Of a DNA stretch of 6,417 nt, positions 1 through 6,164 are shown in pieces. Under the pieces are notes generated by a model. That model saw nothing but the letters and a program-made list of their open reading frames with translations. It did no database searches and was not told where the DNA came from. A program made the translations under genes and the position numbers. The stretch is taken from assembly GCA_016875665.1 (NCBI GenBank), contig VGPA01000077.1, forward strand, positions 1-6,417, written 5' to 3'. Source of the DNA: Chloroflexota bacterium (lineage in GTDB: Bacteria > Chloroflexota > Limnocylindria > P2-11E). Numbering within the stretch: the stretch's first letter is position 1; each line of letters opens with the position of its first letter.

Positions 1-2
1 CC

Positions 3-50
3 CGGGGATACGGCTTCGTGGACTTCGCCACAGAGACCTCCTCGGTGTGA
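3..50 (+). CDS. 3' end of an unidentified upstream gene (partial)
   Basis: The third forward frame reads RGYGFVDFATETSSV and then stops at TGA (48-50). Thirteen of its fifteen codons end in G or C, as in the clear genes of this window, whereas the other forward frames over these bases are less GC-rich at third positions. I therefore read it as the C-terminal tail of a gene entering from the left. Its stop overlaps the GTG start of the next gene by four bases (GTGA). Fifteen residues are too few to name a product. A frameshift joining this frame to the next gene cannot be excluded, because that gene has a weak N-terminus. Confidence 0.4.
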   Translation, partial: RGYGFVDFATETSSV

Positions 51-550
51 CCGTTGGCCACACACTCCCAGGGTCTCCACGAAACCGGGTCAACTTCACA
101 CCGACCCCGGCGCCCACGCCCGCGGCGCCCGCGATCGCAAGCCAGCCGTACGCCAACGGCGGCCGGTCGTACCTCGCGCTTTCCGTCCGCCCGAACACGA
201 CGCTCAGTACGCCGTTCGCGGGTCGGGTACAGGTGCTCGTCTACCAGCTCATCGACAACGACATCCGTCTCGGCACGAACGACCGGACGCGCCCTTTCTA
301 CCCGTACCTGACGCTCGCCGGGCCGGACCGCCGGATGATCTACCGCCTCCCGGCGCAGACGACGAACAGCGTCGTGCTCGTGAACGACGGCCAGACCGTG
401 GACGTGGGCGACGCGCTCTTCCGCGTCGTCGGCACCGGGCCGACCTCGTGGAACGCCTTCTACGACTCGACCATGCAGGCCCAGGTCCTCGTCTCGCTCG
501 CGGCCGTCCCGAGCGGACGCGAGCTCGACCCCGCGCCGTTGTTCCGGTAA
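47..550 (+). CDS. Degenerate M23/LytM-like beta-sandwich protein
   Basis: This is a 167-residue product. Residues 18-33 form a Pro/Ala/Thr linker (PTPAPTPAAPA), and about residues 50-167 form a beta-rich domain. The order of elements follows the second half of an M23 peptidase or lipoyl-type hairpin: PFAGRV (56-61), then DGQTVDVGDALFRVVGTG (114-131), a strand, and a closing ELDPAPLF (159-166) like the usual vDP..l ending. The HxH motif expected in the strand before that ending is absent; the matching stretch is MQAQVLVSL (143-151). It is therefore probably a non-catalytic envelope or binding domain. The GTG at 47 overlaps the previous stop and is the only usual start before residue 63. No signal peptide or TM segment follows it, which is odd for a protein with a Pro-rich linker, so the true N-terminus may lie upstream or be lost by a frameshift. 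The family call is inferred from pattern. Confidence 0.6.
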   Translation: MTVGHTLPGSPRNRVNFTPTPAPTPAAPAIASQPYANGGRSYLALSVRPNTTLSTPFAGRVQVLVYQLIDNDIRLGTNDRTRPFYPYLTLAGPDRRMIYRLPAQTTNSVVLVNDGQTVDVGDALFRVVGTGPTSWNAFYDSTMQAQVLVSLAAVPSGRELDPAPLFR

Positions 551-597
551 CGCCGGGGGGTGACGACCCCTGTGCATGGACCCCGGTGCCGACGCCG

Positions 598-603
598 TAA
601 CCT
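598..603 (+). promoter_or_regulatory. Candidate -10 element ahead of the LCP gene
   Basis: TAACCT fits the TANNNT form of a -10 hexamer and lies in an AT-richer patch of the 65-base gap between the M23-like and LCP genes. Transcription would begin at about 609-611, leaving a leader of only about six bases before the ATG at 616. No convincing -35 is seen 16-18 bases upstream (about 574-580). The rest of the gap (551-597) shows nothing else firm. Confidence 0.45.
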
Positions 604-615
604 TTTCGCATTCAG

Positions 616-1962
616 ATGACCGACCGGCCAAGGCCGTCGATGCGGCGTGTCCTGCTCGTCGCCGCGGCCGTCGTGGCCGTGGCCGCGCTCGCGCTCGCCG
701 GATACACGGCGATCCAGCTCGGGCGCGTGGTGACCTCCGTTTCGAGCGCGCCGCTGCGCGACGTCGAGCTCATCCCGCCGTTCGTGCCCATCGCGCGGTC
801 GGCCGAGCAGCAGTCGGGCCTGGCCGGCGCGCTCGCGCGCGGCGAGCGGGTGAACATCCTGCTGCTCGGATACGGCGGGGTCGGCCACGAAGGCGCGTAT
901 CTCACCGACAGCCTCATGCTCGCCTCGATCGACTCGCGCGGCGGAAGTGCGACCCTCGTCTCGATTCCACGCGACCTTTGGGTCACGTTCCCCGCGAACA
1001 AGTACTCCGCCTCGTACCAGGGGCGCATCAACGAGGCGTTCTCCCTCGGCGCCAGCCAGAACGACCGCGACGAGGGCATGCGCATCGCCAACCAGACCCT
1101 GGAGCCGGTCCTCGGCGTGAAGATCGACCGCACCATCGCCGTCGACTTCCGCGCGTTTCGGACCGTGGTCGATCTGATCGGCGGCGTCCAGGTCGAGGTC
1201 GAGCGCTCCTTCACCTCCATCTATCCCAAGAACGACAACCCGTACATCGACGCCGACTGGATCGAGGTGTCGTTCGAGGCAGGCCCCCAGCGGATGGACG
1301 GTGAGACCGCCCTGCGCTTCGCGCGCGCCCGCTACAGGGACGGGATTGAGGGCTCCGACTTCGCGCGCTCGGCACGCCAGCAGAAGGTGATCCTCGCGGC
1401 GCGCGATCAGGCGATGGCTTCGGGCTCCGTCGACAGACTGCTCGGGCTGCTCGACGCGCTCCGCGAGAACGTCCGCACGGATCTCTCGCTCGCGGACATC
1501 GCGGCCCTCGGCGACATCGCGCGCGGCTACGACGACGCGCGCACCGTGAAGGGGGCACTCACCAACCAGAACGTGCTGGTGTCGTACGGATTGCCGGTGA
1601 GCGACGGCATCGCGTCCACGCTCCAGCCGCGCCTGCTCGGGTGGATCGGCGTGCGGGCATACGTCCGCCGGCTGGTCGAGTTTCCGGAGAGCGTGCACGA
1701 GGACCCCGCGGTCATCGTGCGCGCGCAATCCGCCGCGCGCGGCCAGGCCGCGGTCGACCTGCTCACCATGGCGGGCGTCCGCGCGACGTACGTGCGGAAG
1801 CCGGAGCCCGACCAGGCGACGACCATCGTGGCCGGTCCCGCGCCCGCGACCGGGGCCTTCCTCAGCAGCGTGTTCGGCGGATCCAGCTGGCCCGCGGGCG
1901 GCCAGCTGATCGTCGACCTCGGGACGGACTGGAGCCCTCCCCGGCCGTTCACGCCCGGGTAG
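616..1962 (+). CDS. LytR-CpsA-Psr (LCP) family protein with LytR_C domain
   Basis: The product has 448 residues. LCP proteins transfer lipid-linked glycopolymers such as teichoic acids or capsule to peptidoglycan, outside the membrane. Here a short basic N-terminus precedes one TM segment (about 12-30). The LCP domain (about 79-265) holds NILLLGYGG (80-88), LTDSLML (96-102), SIPRD (116-120), GRINEAF (136-142), the VDLIGGVQVEV strand (185-195) and the late signature FARARYRDG (235-243). That is followed by D248, R251 and RQQKVIL (254-260). Residues about 365-440 match LytR_C: an AVIVRAQSAARG stretch, a helix, a TTIVAG strand and a final IVDLGTDW. The usual G-x-D after the first strand is G-Y-G here. 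ATG 616 is preferred; ATG 640 (M9) would also keep the TM segment. There is no clear Shine-Dalgarno sequence, which suits a near-leaderless transcript. The exact polymer acted on is unknown. Confidence 0.93.
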   Translation: MTDRPRPSMRRVLLVAAAVVAVAALALAGYTAIQLGRVVTSVSSAPLRDVELIPPFVPIARSAEQQSGLAGALARGERVNILLLGYGGVGHEGAYLTDSLMLASIDSRGGSATLVSIPRDLWVTFPANKYSASYQGRINEAFSLGASQNDRDEGMRIANQTLEPVLGVKIDRTIAVDFRAFRTVVDLIGGVQVEVERSFTSIYPKNDNPYIDADWIEVSFEAGPQRMDGETALRFARARYRDGIEGSDFARSARQQKVILAARDQAMASGSVDRLLGLLDALRENVRTDLSLADIAALGDIARGYDDARTVKGALTNQNVLVSYGLPVSDGIASTLQPRLLGWIGVRAYVRRLVEFPESVHEDPAVIVRAQSAARGQAAVDLLTMAGVRATYVRKPEPDQATTIVAGPAPATGAFLSSVFGGSSWPAGGQLIVDLGTDWSPPRPFTPG

Positions 1963-1974
1963 CCTCCTACGGGG

Positions 1975-3168
1975 GTGAGGAAACGCATCCGCGCGCTGCT
2001 CCCGGTGTACCTGCCGGCCGCGATCCTCTCGTTCGTCCAGGGGCTGATGTTCCCGGCCGTCCCCCTGTACGCGCTGAGCCTGGAAGGCTCCCTCGTCCTC
2101 GTCAGCCTCGCGGTCGCGGCCGAGCGCGTGGGGACGATGCTCGGCGACGTACCGACCGGTGTGCTGCTGGAACGCATGGGCCGGAAGCGGTGCATGGTCA
2201 TCGGCTGCCTCGCGATCACGGTCGCCCTGATCGTGGGGCTGATCGTGCCGTCGTTCTGGGTGTTCGTCGCGACGCGGTTCGTCTCCGGCATCGGTACCGC
2301 GATGTGGAGCCTCTCGCGGATGGCCCACCTCATCCACGCGACCCCCCCGTCGGAACGCGGAAAGGCGATGTCGGAGTTCGCGGGCATGTCTCGCATCGGA
2401 GTCTTCGCGGGCCCGGGCGTGGCCGGGATCGTCGGCGTCGGGTTCGGCCTGCAGGCGCCCTTCGTGCTCGCGGCCGCGATAGCCGCCGCCGCGCTTGTGA
2501 TCTCGGCCGCGGCGATCCCCTCCGACGACCCCGCCGGCCGAGCCGCATACAGCCACCGCTCCGCGTGGGGGGTCCTGCGCGTGGTCGCGCGCACCCGCTG
2601 GCGGGACCTTCTCGCCGCCGCGTCGGCGCTGCTCTGCGCGGCGATGATCAGGAACGGCCGCCAGGTTGTGGTGCCGCTGTACGGGGCGACCGTGCTCGGG
2701 CTGGGCGTTGGCGAGATCGGGGCGATCATGACCATCGCCGCGGCGGTCGACATGTGCCTGTTCGTTCCGGCAGGCGTGATCATGGACCGGTTCGGCAGGA
2801 AGTTCACCTCGGTACCCGCGTTCGCGATCATGGGCGTCGGCATGGCGCTCATCGCGGTGTCGAGCGATTACACGGGTCTGCTCATCGCGGTCTGCGTCGT
2901 CGGGGTGGGGAACGGGCTCGGCTCCGGCAGCATGTTCACCCTCGGCGCCGACCTCGCCCCGCGTGAGGCGACCGGCGAGTTCCTCGGCCTCTGGCGGATG
3001 ATCGGCGATGCCGGGAACACGGCCGCTCCGGCGGCGGTCGGGGTCGTGGGTGAGGTGTTCGGCATGGCCGGCGCCGCGCTGATCTTCGGCGCGATCGGCC
3101 TGCTCGGCGCGTTCACGCTCGGCGCGTTCGTGCGCGAAACGCTCCAGCCGAGGAAAGCCCTCGCCTGA
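1975..3168 (+). CDS. Major facilitator superfamily transporter
   Basis: This is a 397-residue integral membrane protein with about twelve hydrophobic segments (roughly 8-27, 38-60, 74-91, 93-112, 138-158, 160-181, 210-236, 247-269, 278-296, 300-320, 337-360 and 363-385). A hydrophilic loop at about 182-210 separates the two six-helix halves. MFS motif A, between TM2 and TM3, reads GVLLERMGRKR (62-72), and its internal repeat between TM8 and TM9 reads GVIMDRFGRKF (267-277), which makes the family call firm. The substrate cannot be read from sequence; drug or small-metabolite export is common for this size. The start is GTG 1975, in the same frame as the LCP gene and just 12 bases after its TAG. 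The next in-frame ATG (2047) would cut TM1. The tight spacing suggests co-transcription with the LCP gene. No good Shine-Dalgarno sequence is present. Confidence 0.92.
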   Translation: MRKRIRALLPVYLPAAILSFVQGLMFPAVPLYALSLEGSLVLVSLAVAAERVGTMLGDVPTGVLLERMGRKRCMVIGCLAITVALIVGLIVPSFWVFVATRFVSGIGTAMWSLSRMAHLIHATPPSERGKAMSEFAGMSRIGVFAGPGVAGIVGVGFGLQAPFVLAAAIAAAALVISAAAIPSDDPAGRAAYSHRSAWGVLRVVARTRWRDLLAAASALLCAAMIRNGRQVVVPLYGATVLGLGVGEIGAIMTIAAAVDMCLFVPAGVIMDRFGRKFTSVPAFAIMGVGMALIAVSSDYTGLLIAVCVVGVGNGLGSGSMFTLGADLAPREATGEFLGLWRMIGDAGNTAAPAAVGVVGEVFGMAGAALIFGAIGLLGAFTLGAFVRETLQPRKALA

Positions 3169-3203
3169 CCGGGTCCCGCCTCGATCGTGCGTCCTCACCA
3201 CCG

Positions 3204-3209
3204 TAAACT
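3204..3209 (+). promoter_or_regulatory. Candidate -10 element giving a leaderless gatC transcript
   Basis: TAAACT fits a strong TANNNT -10 hexamer in a 47-base gap that is otherwise GC-rich. Only six bases (TCACGC) separate it from the ATG at 3216, so transcription would start at or within a base or two of the start codon. That implies a leaderless mRNA, and gatC indeed has no Shine-Dalgarno sequence. A -35 at about 3180-3187 is not recognisable. The element would drive gatC, gatA and the genes behind them. Confidence 0.55.
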
Positions 3210-3215
3210 TCACGC

Positions 3216-3512
3216 ATGGCAGCCATTGATCGCGCGACGGTCGAGCACGTGGCCGCGCTCGCGCGGGTCGGCCTCACCGACGAGGAGATCACGCGGTTCG
3301 CGGGACAGCTGTCCCGCATCCTGGACGCCGTCGACGCGCTTCAGGCGGTCGACACCTCGCAGGTTTCGCCCACCGCGTCGGTGCTGCCGCTCGACAACGT
3401 GATGCGCGAGGACGAGGTCCGTCCGGGCCTCACGCGGGAGGACGCCCTCGCCAATGCGCCGCTGACCGACGGTGAGTTCTTCCGCGTACAGGCCTCGCTG
3501 GAGGAGCGTTGA
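3216..3512 (+). CDS. gatC: Asp-tRNA(Asn)/Glu-tRNA(Gln) amidotransferase subunit GatC
   Basis: The product has 98 residues, the usual GatC length. GatC is the small cytoplasmic subunit that clasps GatA and GatB together in the complex converting misacylated Glu-tRNA(Gln) and/or Asp-tRNA(Asn) to Gln-tRNA or Asn-tRNA. Family features run along its whole length: VEHVAALARVGLTDEEI (9-25), QLSRILDAVDALQAVDT (31-47), NVMREDEV (61-68) and NAPLTDGEFFRVQ (80-92). The usual ending is FFkVP; here the proline position is Q92, a small departure. ATG 3216 gives the standard N-terminus and follows the candidate -10 element directly. The stop (TGA, 3510-3512) overlaps the TTG start of gatA by four bases, so the two are probably translationally coupled. 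Confidence 0.96.
   Translation: MAAIDRATVEHVAALARVGLTDEEITRFAGQLSRILDAVDALQAVDTSQVSPTASVLPLDNVMREDEVRPGLTREDALANAPLTDGEFFRVQASLEER
3500..3506 (+). promoter_or_regulatory. Shine-Dalgarno sequence deciding the TTG start of gatA
   Basis: GGAGGAG, inside the last codons of gatC, ends two bases before the TTG at 3509; its GGAGG core ends four bases before it. This is the clearest ribosome-binding site in the window and supports the rare TTG as the true gatA start. That start begins the expected GatA N-terminal helix. Confidence 0.7.
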
Positions 3513-4996
3513 TCCCCGGCTCGATCGCGGAAGCCGCGGCGCTCCTGCGCGAACGGAAGACCTCCAGCCGCGAGCTCACGCAGGAAGCCGTGCGCCGCGC
3601 GAAGGCGGACACGCACAACGCATGGCTGCACGTCTGCGAGGAGCGCGCCCTGGTGCAGGCGGACGCTGCGGATCAGAAGCTCGCACGGGACGAACACAGC
3701 GCCGCCACACCGCTACTCGGTGTGCCGTGGGCCTGCAAGGACATCATCGGCACGCGCGGGGTCCCGACCACCGCGGGGTCGCGCATGCTCGAGGGCTACG
3801 TTCCGCCGTACTCTGCGACCGTCGTGAGTCGCCTCGATGGACACGGCGCGGTGATGATCGGCAAGACCAATCTCGACGAGTTCGCGATGGGCTCGTCCAC
3901 CGAGAACTCGGCGTACGGCGCCGCGCGCAATCCGTGGGACCCGGCGCGGGTCCCGGGTGGCTCGTCGGGCGGCTCCGCGATCGCGGTCGCGGCCGAGCAT
4001 GCGGTGTACGCCCTCGGCACGGACACCGGCGGCTCGATCCGCCAGCCCGCCTCGCTGTGCGGCGTCGTCGGATTCAAGCCGACCTACGGCCGCATCTCGC
4101 GGTACGGCGTCGTCGCGTTCGCGTCCTCGCTGGACCAGGTCGGCCCGTTCACGCGGACGGTGGAGGATGCGGCGATCGTCACCGAGGCGCTCATGGGCGC
4201 CGACGTCCACGACGCCACGACGATGCCCCTTCCGGTCGAGGACCTGCGCCGCGATCTCGGCCGGGGAGTGAAGGGCCTGCGGCTCGGCGTGCCGCGCGAG
4301 TTCTTCGCGCACGGCATGGAGCCGGGGGTCGACGCGGCGCTCCGCGCCGCGCTCACGGTGTACGAGTCGCTCGGTGCCGAGCTCGTCGAGGTCTCGCTGC
4401 CGTCGACCGACCAGGGCCTCGCCGTCTATTACCTGATCCAACCGGCCGAGGCGTCCGCGAACCTCGCGCGCTACGACGGCATCCGCTTCGGGAAGCGCGT
4501 CGAGGGCCCGGACCTCGTCGAGACGTACCGCCGTACACGGGGCCAGGGTTTCGGGCCCGAGGTGAAGCGGCGCATCATCCTCGGCACCTACGCCCTTTCC
4601 AGCGGCTACTACGACGCGTACTACGCCAAGGCGCAGAAGGTGCGCACGCTCGTGAAGCGCGAGTTCGACGAGGTGTTCGGGCGCGTCGACGCGCTGCTCA
4701 CGCCGACCTCGCCCGGCGTGGCGTTCCCCATCGGGGAGAAGGTCGACGACCCCCTGTCGATGTACCTCAACGACGCGTTCACGCTCCCGGTGAACATCGC
4801 CGGGCTGCCGGGAATCTCGATCCCGTGCGGGTTCTCCGACGGTCTCCCCGTCGGCCTCCAGGTCATCGCCGGCTCGTTCAAGGAGGCGATGCTCCTGCGC
4901 GTCGCCGCGGCCTACGAGCGCGCCACCGAGCACCACAAGGCCCGGCCGCCCGCGGCGGTCTCATCGACGCGCAGCCGAGCCGAGAGTCGATCATGA
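3509..4996 (+). CDS. gatA: Asp-tRNA(Asn)/Glu-tRNA(Gln) amidotransferase subunit GatA
   Basis: The product has 495 residues, close to the usual 480-490. GatA is the amidase subunit: it releases ammonia from glutamine, which is channelled to GatB to amidate tRNA-bound Glu or Asp. The amidase-signature Ser-cisSer-Lys triad is intact: K77 in WACKDI, cis-Ser S152 in GGSSGGSA (150-157) and nucleophile S176 in GTDTGGSIRQPA (170-181). Other GatA hallmarks are GKTNLDEFAMGSSTENSA (118-135), GFKPTYGRISRYG (188-200), RRIILGTYALSSGYYDAYY (354-372), LTPTSP (397-402) and NIAGLPGISIPCG (429-441). The start is TTG, supported by GGAGGAG upstream and by overlap with the gatC stop. The last 15 or so residues after HHKARP are a low-complexity tail rich in Ser and Arg, lying close to and over the start of the next gene. 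The ATGA overlap with the aminotransferase suggests coupling. GatB is not nearby in this window. Confidence 0.97.
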   Translation: MIPGSIAEAAALLRERKTSSRELTQEAVRRAKADTHNAWLHVCEERALVQADAADQKLARDEHSAATPLLGVPWACKDIIGTRGVPTTAGSRMLEGYVPPYSATVVSRLDGHGAVMIGKTNLDEFAMGSSTENSAYGAARNPWDPARVPGGSSGGSAIAVAAEHAVYALGTDTGGSIRQPASLCGVVGFKPTYGRISRYGVVAFASSLDQVGPFTRTVEDAAIVTEALMGADVHDATTMPLPVEDLRRDLGRGVKGLRLGVPREFFAHGMEPGVDAALRAALTVYESLGAELVEVSLPSTDQGLAVYYLIQPAEASANLARYDGIRFGKRVEGPDLVETYRRTRGQGFGPEVKRRIILGTYALSSGYYDAYYAKAQKVRTLVKREFDEVFGRVDALLTPTSPGVAFPIGEKVDDPLSMYLNDAFTLPVNIAGLPGISIPCGFSDGLPVGLQVIAGSFKEAMLLRVAAAYERATEHHKARPPAAVSSTRSRAESRS

Positions 4997-6162
4997 GAGC
5001 GGAGCAGCGCAGCCACATCAGCCGGCGGATCGAGTCGGTCCACCCGAGCGGCATCCGGAAGTTCTTCGACCTGATCGCGTCGACCGCCGGGGGGATCTCG
5101 CTCGGCGTCGGCGAGCCGGACTTCCTCACCCCGCCGCAGATCCGCGCGGCCGCAATCCGCTCGATCGAAGCGGGGGAAACGCACTACACGTCGAACTACG
5201 GGATGATCGAGCTGCGCGAGCTCATCGCGGAGCGCATCGAGCGCGTGCGGGGCGTCCGCTACGACCCGCGCACCGAGATCCTCGTCACGATCGGCGTCTC
5301 TGAGGGCGTCGACCTGGCGCTGCGGGCGACCGCCGAGGAAGGCGACGAGATCATCGTCGCCGACCCGTCGTACGTGGCCTATACGCCGGCGATCTTCTTC
5401 GCCGGCGCGGCCGCCGTGCCCGTGGTTGCCGATGCGAGCACGGGCTTCCGCCTCATGCCCGGCGCGATCGAGGCGGCGATCACCCCGCGCACCAAGGGCA
5501 TTCTCGTGGGCTTCCCCAACAATCCGACCGGCGCCGTGCTGGAGCCGGAGGATCTCCAGGGCATCGCGGAGATCGCCGACCGGTACGACCTGCTCGTCTA
5601 CAGCGACGAGATCTACGACCGCCTCGTGTACGGCGGGCCCCACCGGTCGATCCTCGACATCCCAGGGATGCGCGAGCGCACGATCTACCTGAACGGCTTC
5701 TCCAAGGCGTACGCGATGACCGGGTGGCGCGTCGGCTACGCCTGCGCGCCGGCGCCGATTCTCGCGCAGATGATGAAGATCCATCAGTACACCGTCATGA
5801 GCGGGCCGACCGCCGGCCAGTACGCGGCGATCGAGGCGCTCAAGTCCGGCGAGCCCGACGTCCAGCGCATGCACGCCGAATACGACCGGCGCCGCAAGCT
5901 CGTGTGGGAGCGCTTCAATGAGATGGGGCTGCCCTGCAGCGAGCCACGCGGCGCGTTCTATGCCTTCCCCGACGTGCGCCCGACCGGCCTCTCGGAGGTC
6001 GAGTTCTCGGAGCGGCTCCTCGTCGAGGAGAAGGTGGCGGTGATCCCCGGCAGCGCGTTCGGCGCGCACGGCGCGGGCCACATCCGCGCCTGCTACGCGA
6101 ACTCGTACGAGCAGATCAACGAAGCGATGGATCGGATCGCCCGCTTCGTCGCCAGGCTCTGA
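4993..6162 (+). CDS. Class I/II PLP-dependent aminotransferase
   Basis: The product has 389 residues and matches the aspartate/aromatic aminotransferase fold type I (subgroup I-gamma) along its full length. Visible sites are SLGVGEPDF (36-44), HYTSNYGMIELR (64-75), NNPTG with the PLP-contacting N177 (176-180), YSDEIYDRLVY (203-213) with D205 and Y208, and GFSKAYAMTGWRVGY (235-249), which carries the Schiff-base lysine K238 and phosphate-binding R246. The carboxylate-binding arginine is R365 in GHIRACYA. It transfers an amino group between an amino acid and a 2-oxo acid in the cytoplasm. The amino-acid partner cannot be decided from sequence; Asp, Ala or aromatic substrates are possible. ATG 4993 overlaps the gatA stop (ATGA). 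The same frame stays open far upstream through gatA, but that part is a shadow. Its place behind gatCA suggests shared transcription with translation genes and is not proof of a shared pathway. Confidence 0.95.
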   Translation: MRAEQRSHISRRIESVHPSGIRKFFDLIASTAGGISLGVGEPDFLTPPQIRAAAIRSIEAGETHYTSNYGMIELRELIAERIERVRGVRYDPRTEILVTIGVSEGVDLALRATAEEGDEIIVADPSYVAYTPAIFFAGAAAVPVVADASTGFRLMPGAIEAAITPRTKGILVGFPNNPTGAVLEPEDLQGIAEIADRYDLLVYSDEIYDRLVYGGPHRSILDIPGMRERTIYLNGFSKAYAMTGWRVGYACAPAPILAQMMKIHQYTVMSGPTAGQYAAIEALKSGEPDVQRMHAEYDRRRKLVWERFNEMGLPCSEPRGAFYAFPDVRPTGLSEVEFSERLLVEEKVAVIPGSAFGAHGAGHIRACYANSYEQINEAMDRIARFVARL

Positions 6163-6164
6163 CC

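Noticed and set aside
3..50. RGYGFVDF matches the RNP1 octamer of RRM RNA-binding domains
   Set aside because: The frame stops seven residues later, whereas an RRM needs another helix and strand after RNP1. The bases that follow do not encode such elements in frame 2 either, so the match is probably chance.
54..311. TTG-started 85-codon forward frame overlapping the M23-like gene
   Set aside because: Its product is rich in Arg, Ser, Thr and Pro with no domain, and the GC-rich third positions belong to the overlapping frame from about 100 onward.
557..570. GGGG-TGACGA-CCCC inverted repeat after the M23-like gene as a terminator
   Set aside because: It is only four pairs with a six-base loop and no T-run. 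It is too weak to call a terminator.
1960..1977. Readthrough of the LCP TAG into the in-frame MFS gene as a fusion protein
   Set aside because: The frames match and only four codons separate them. However, the LCP C-terminus is outside the cell and the MFS N-terminus is normally cytoplasmic, so a fusion is topologically unlikely and no readthrough signal is seen.
460..3213. A 917-codon open frame on the minus strand
   Set aside because: It lies antisense to the LCP and MFS genes, which have clear family motifs. Its translation is full of Arg, Asp, Glu, Ala and His with no recognisable domain, as expected for an antisense shadow in DNA with GC-rich third positions.
3713..4936. A 407-codon minus-strand open frame over gatA
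   Set aside because: It is an antisense shadow of gatA, with low-complexity charged composition and no family features.
3472..4992. Long forward extension of the aminotransferase frame that would make an 896-residue fusion
   Set aside because: This part runs over gatA in another frame and gives an Arg-rich product without motifs. GatA is unmistakable over the same bases, and ATG 4993 gives the normal aminotransferase start.
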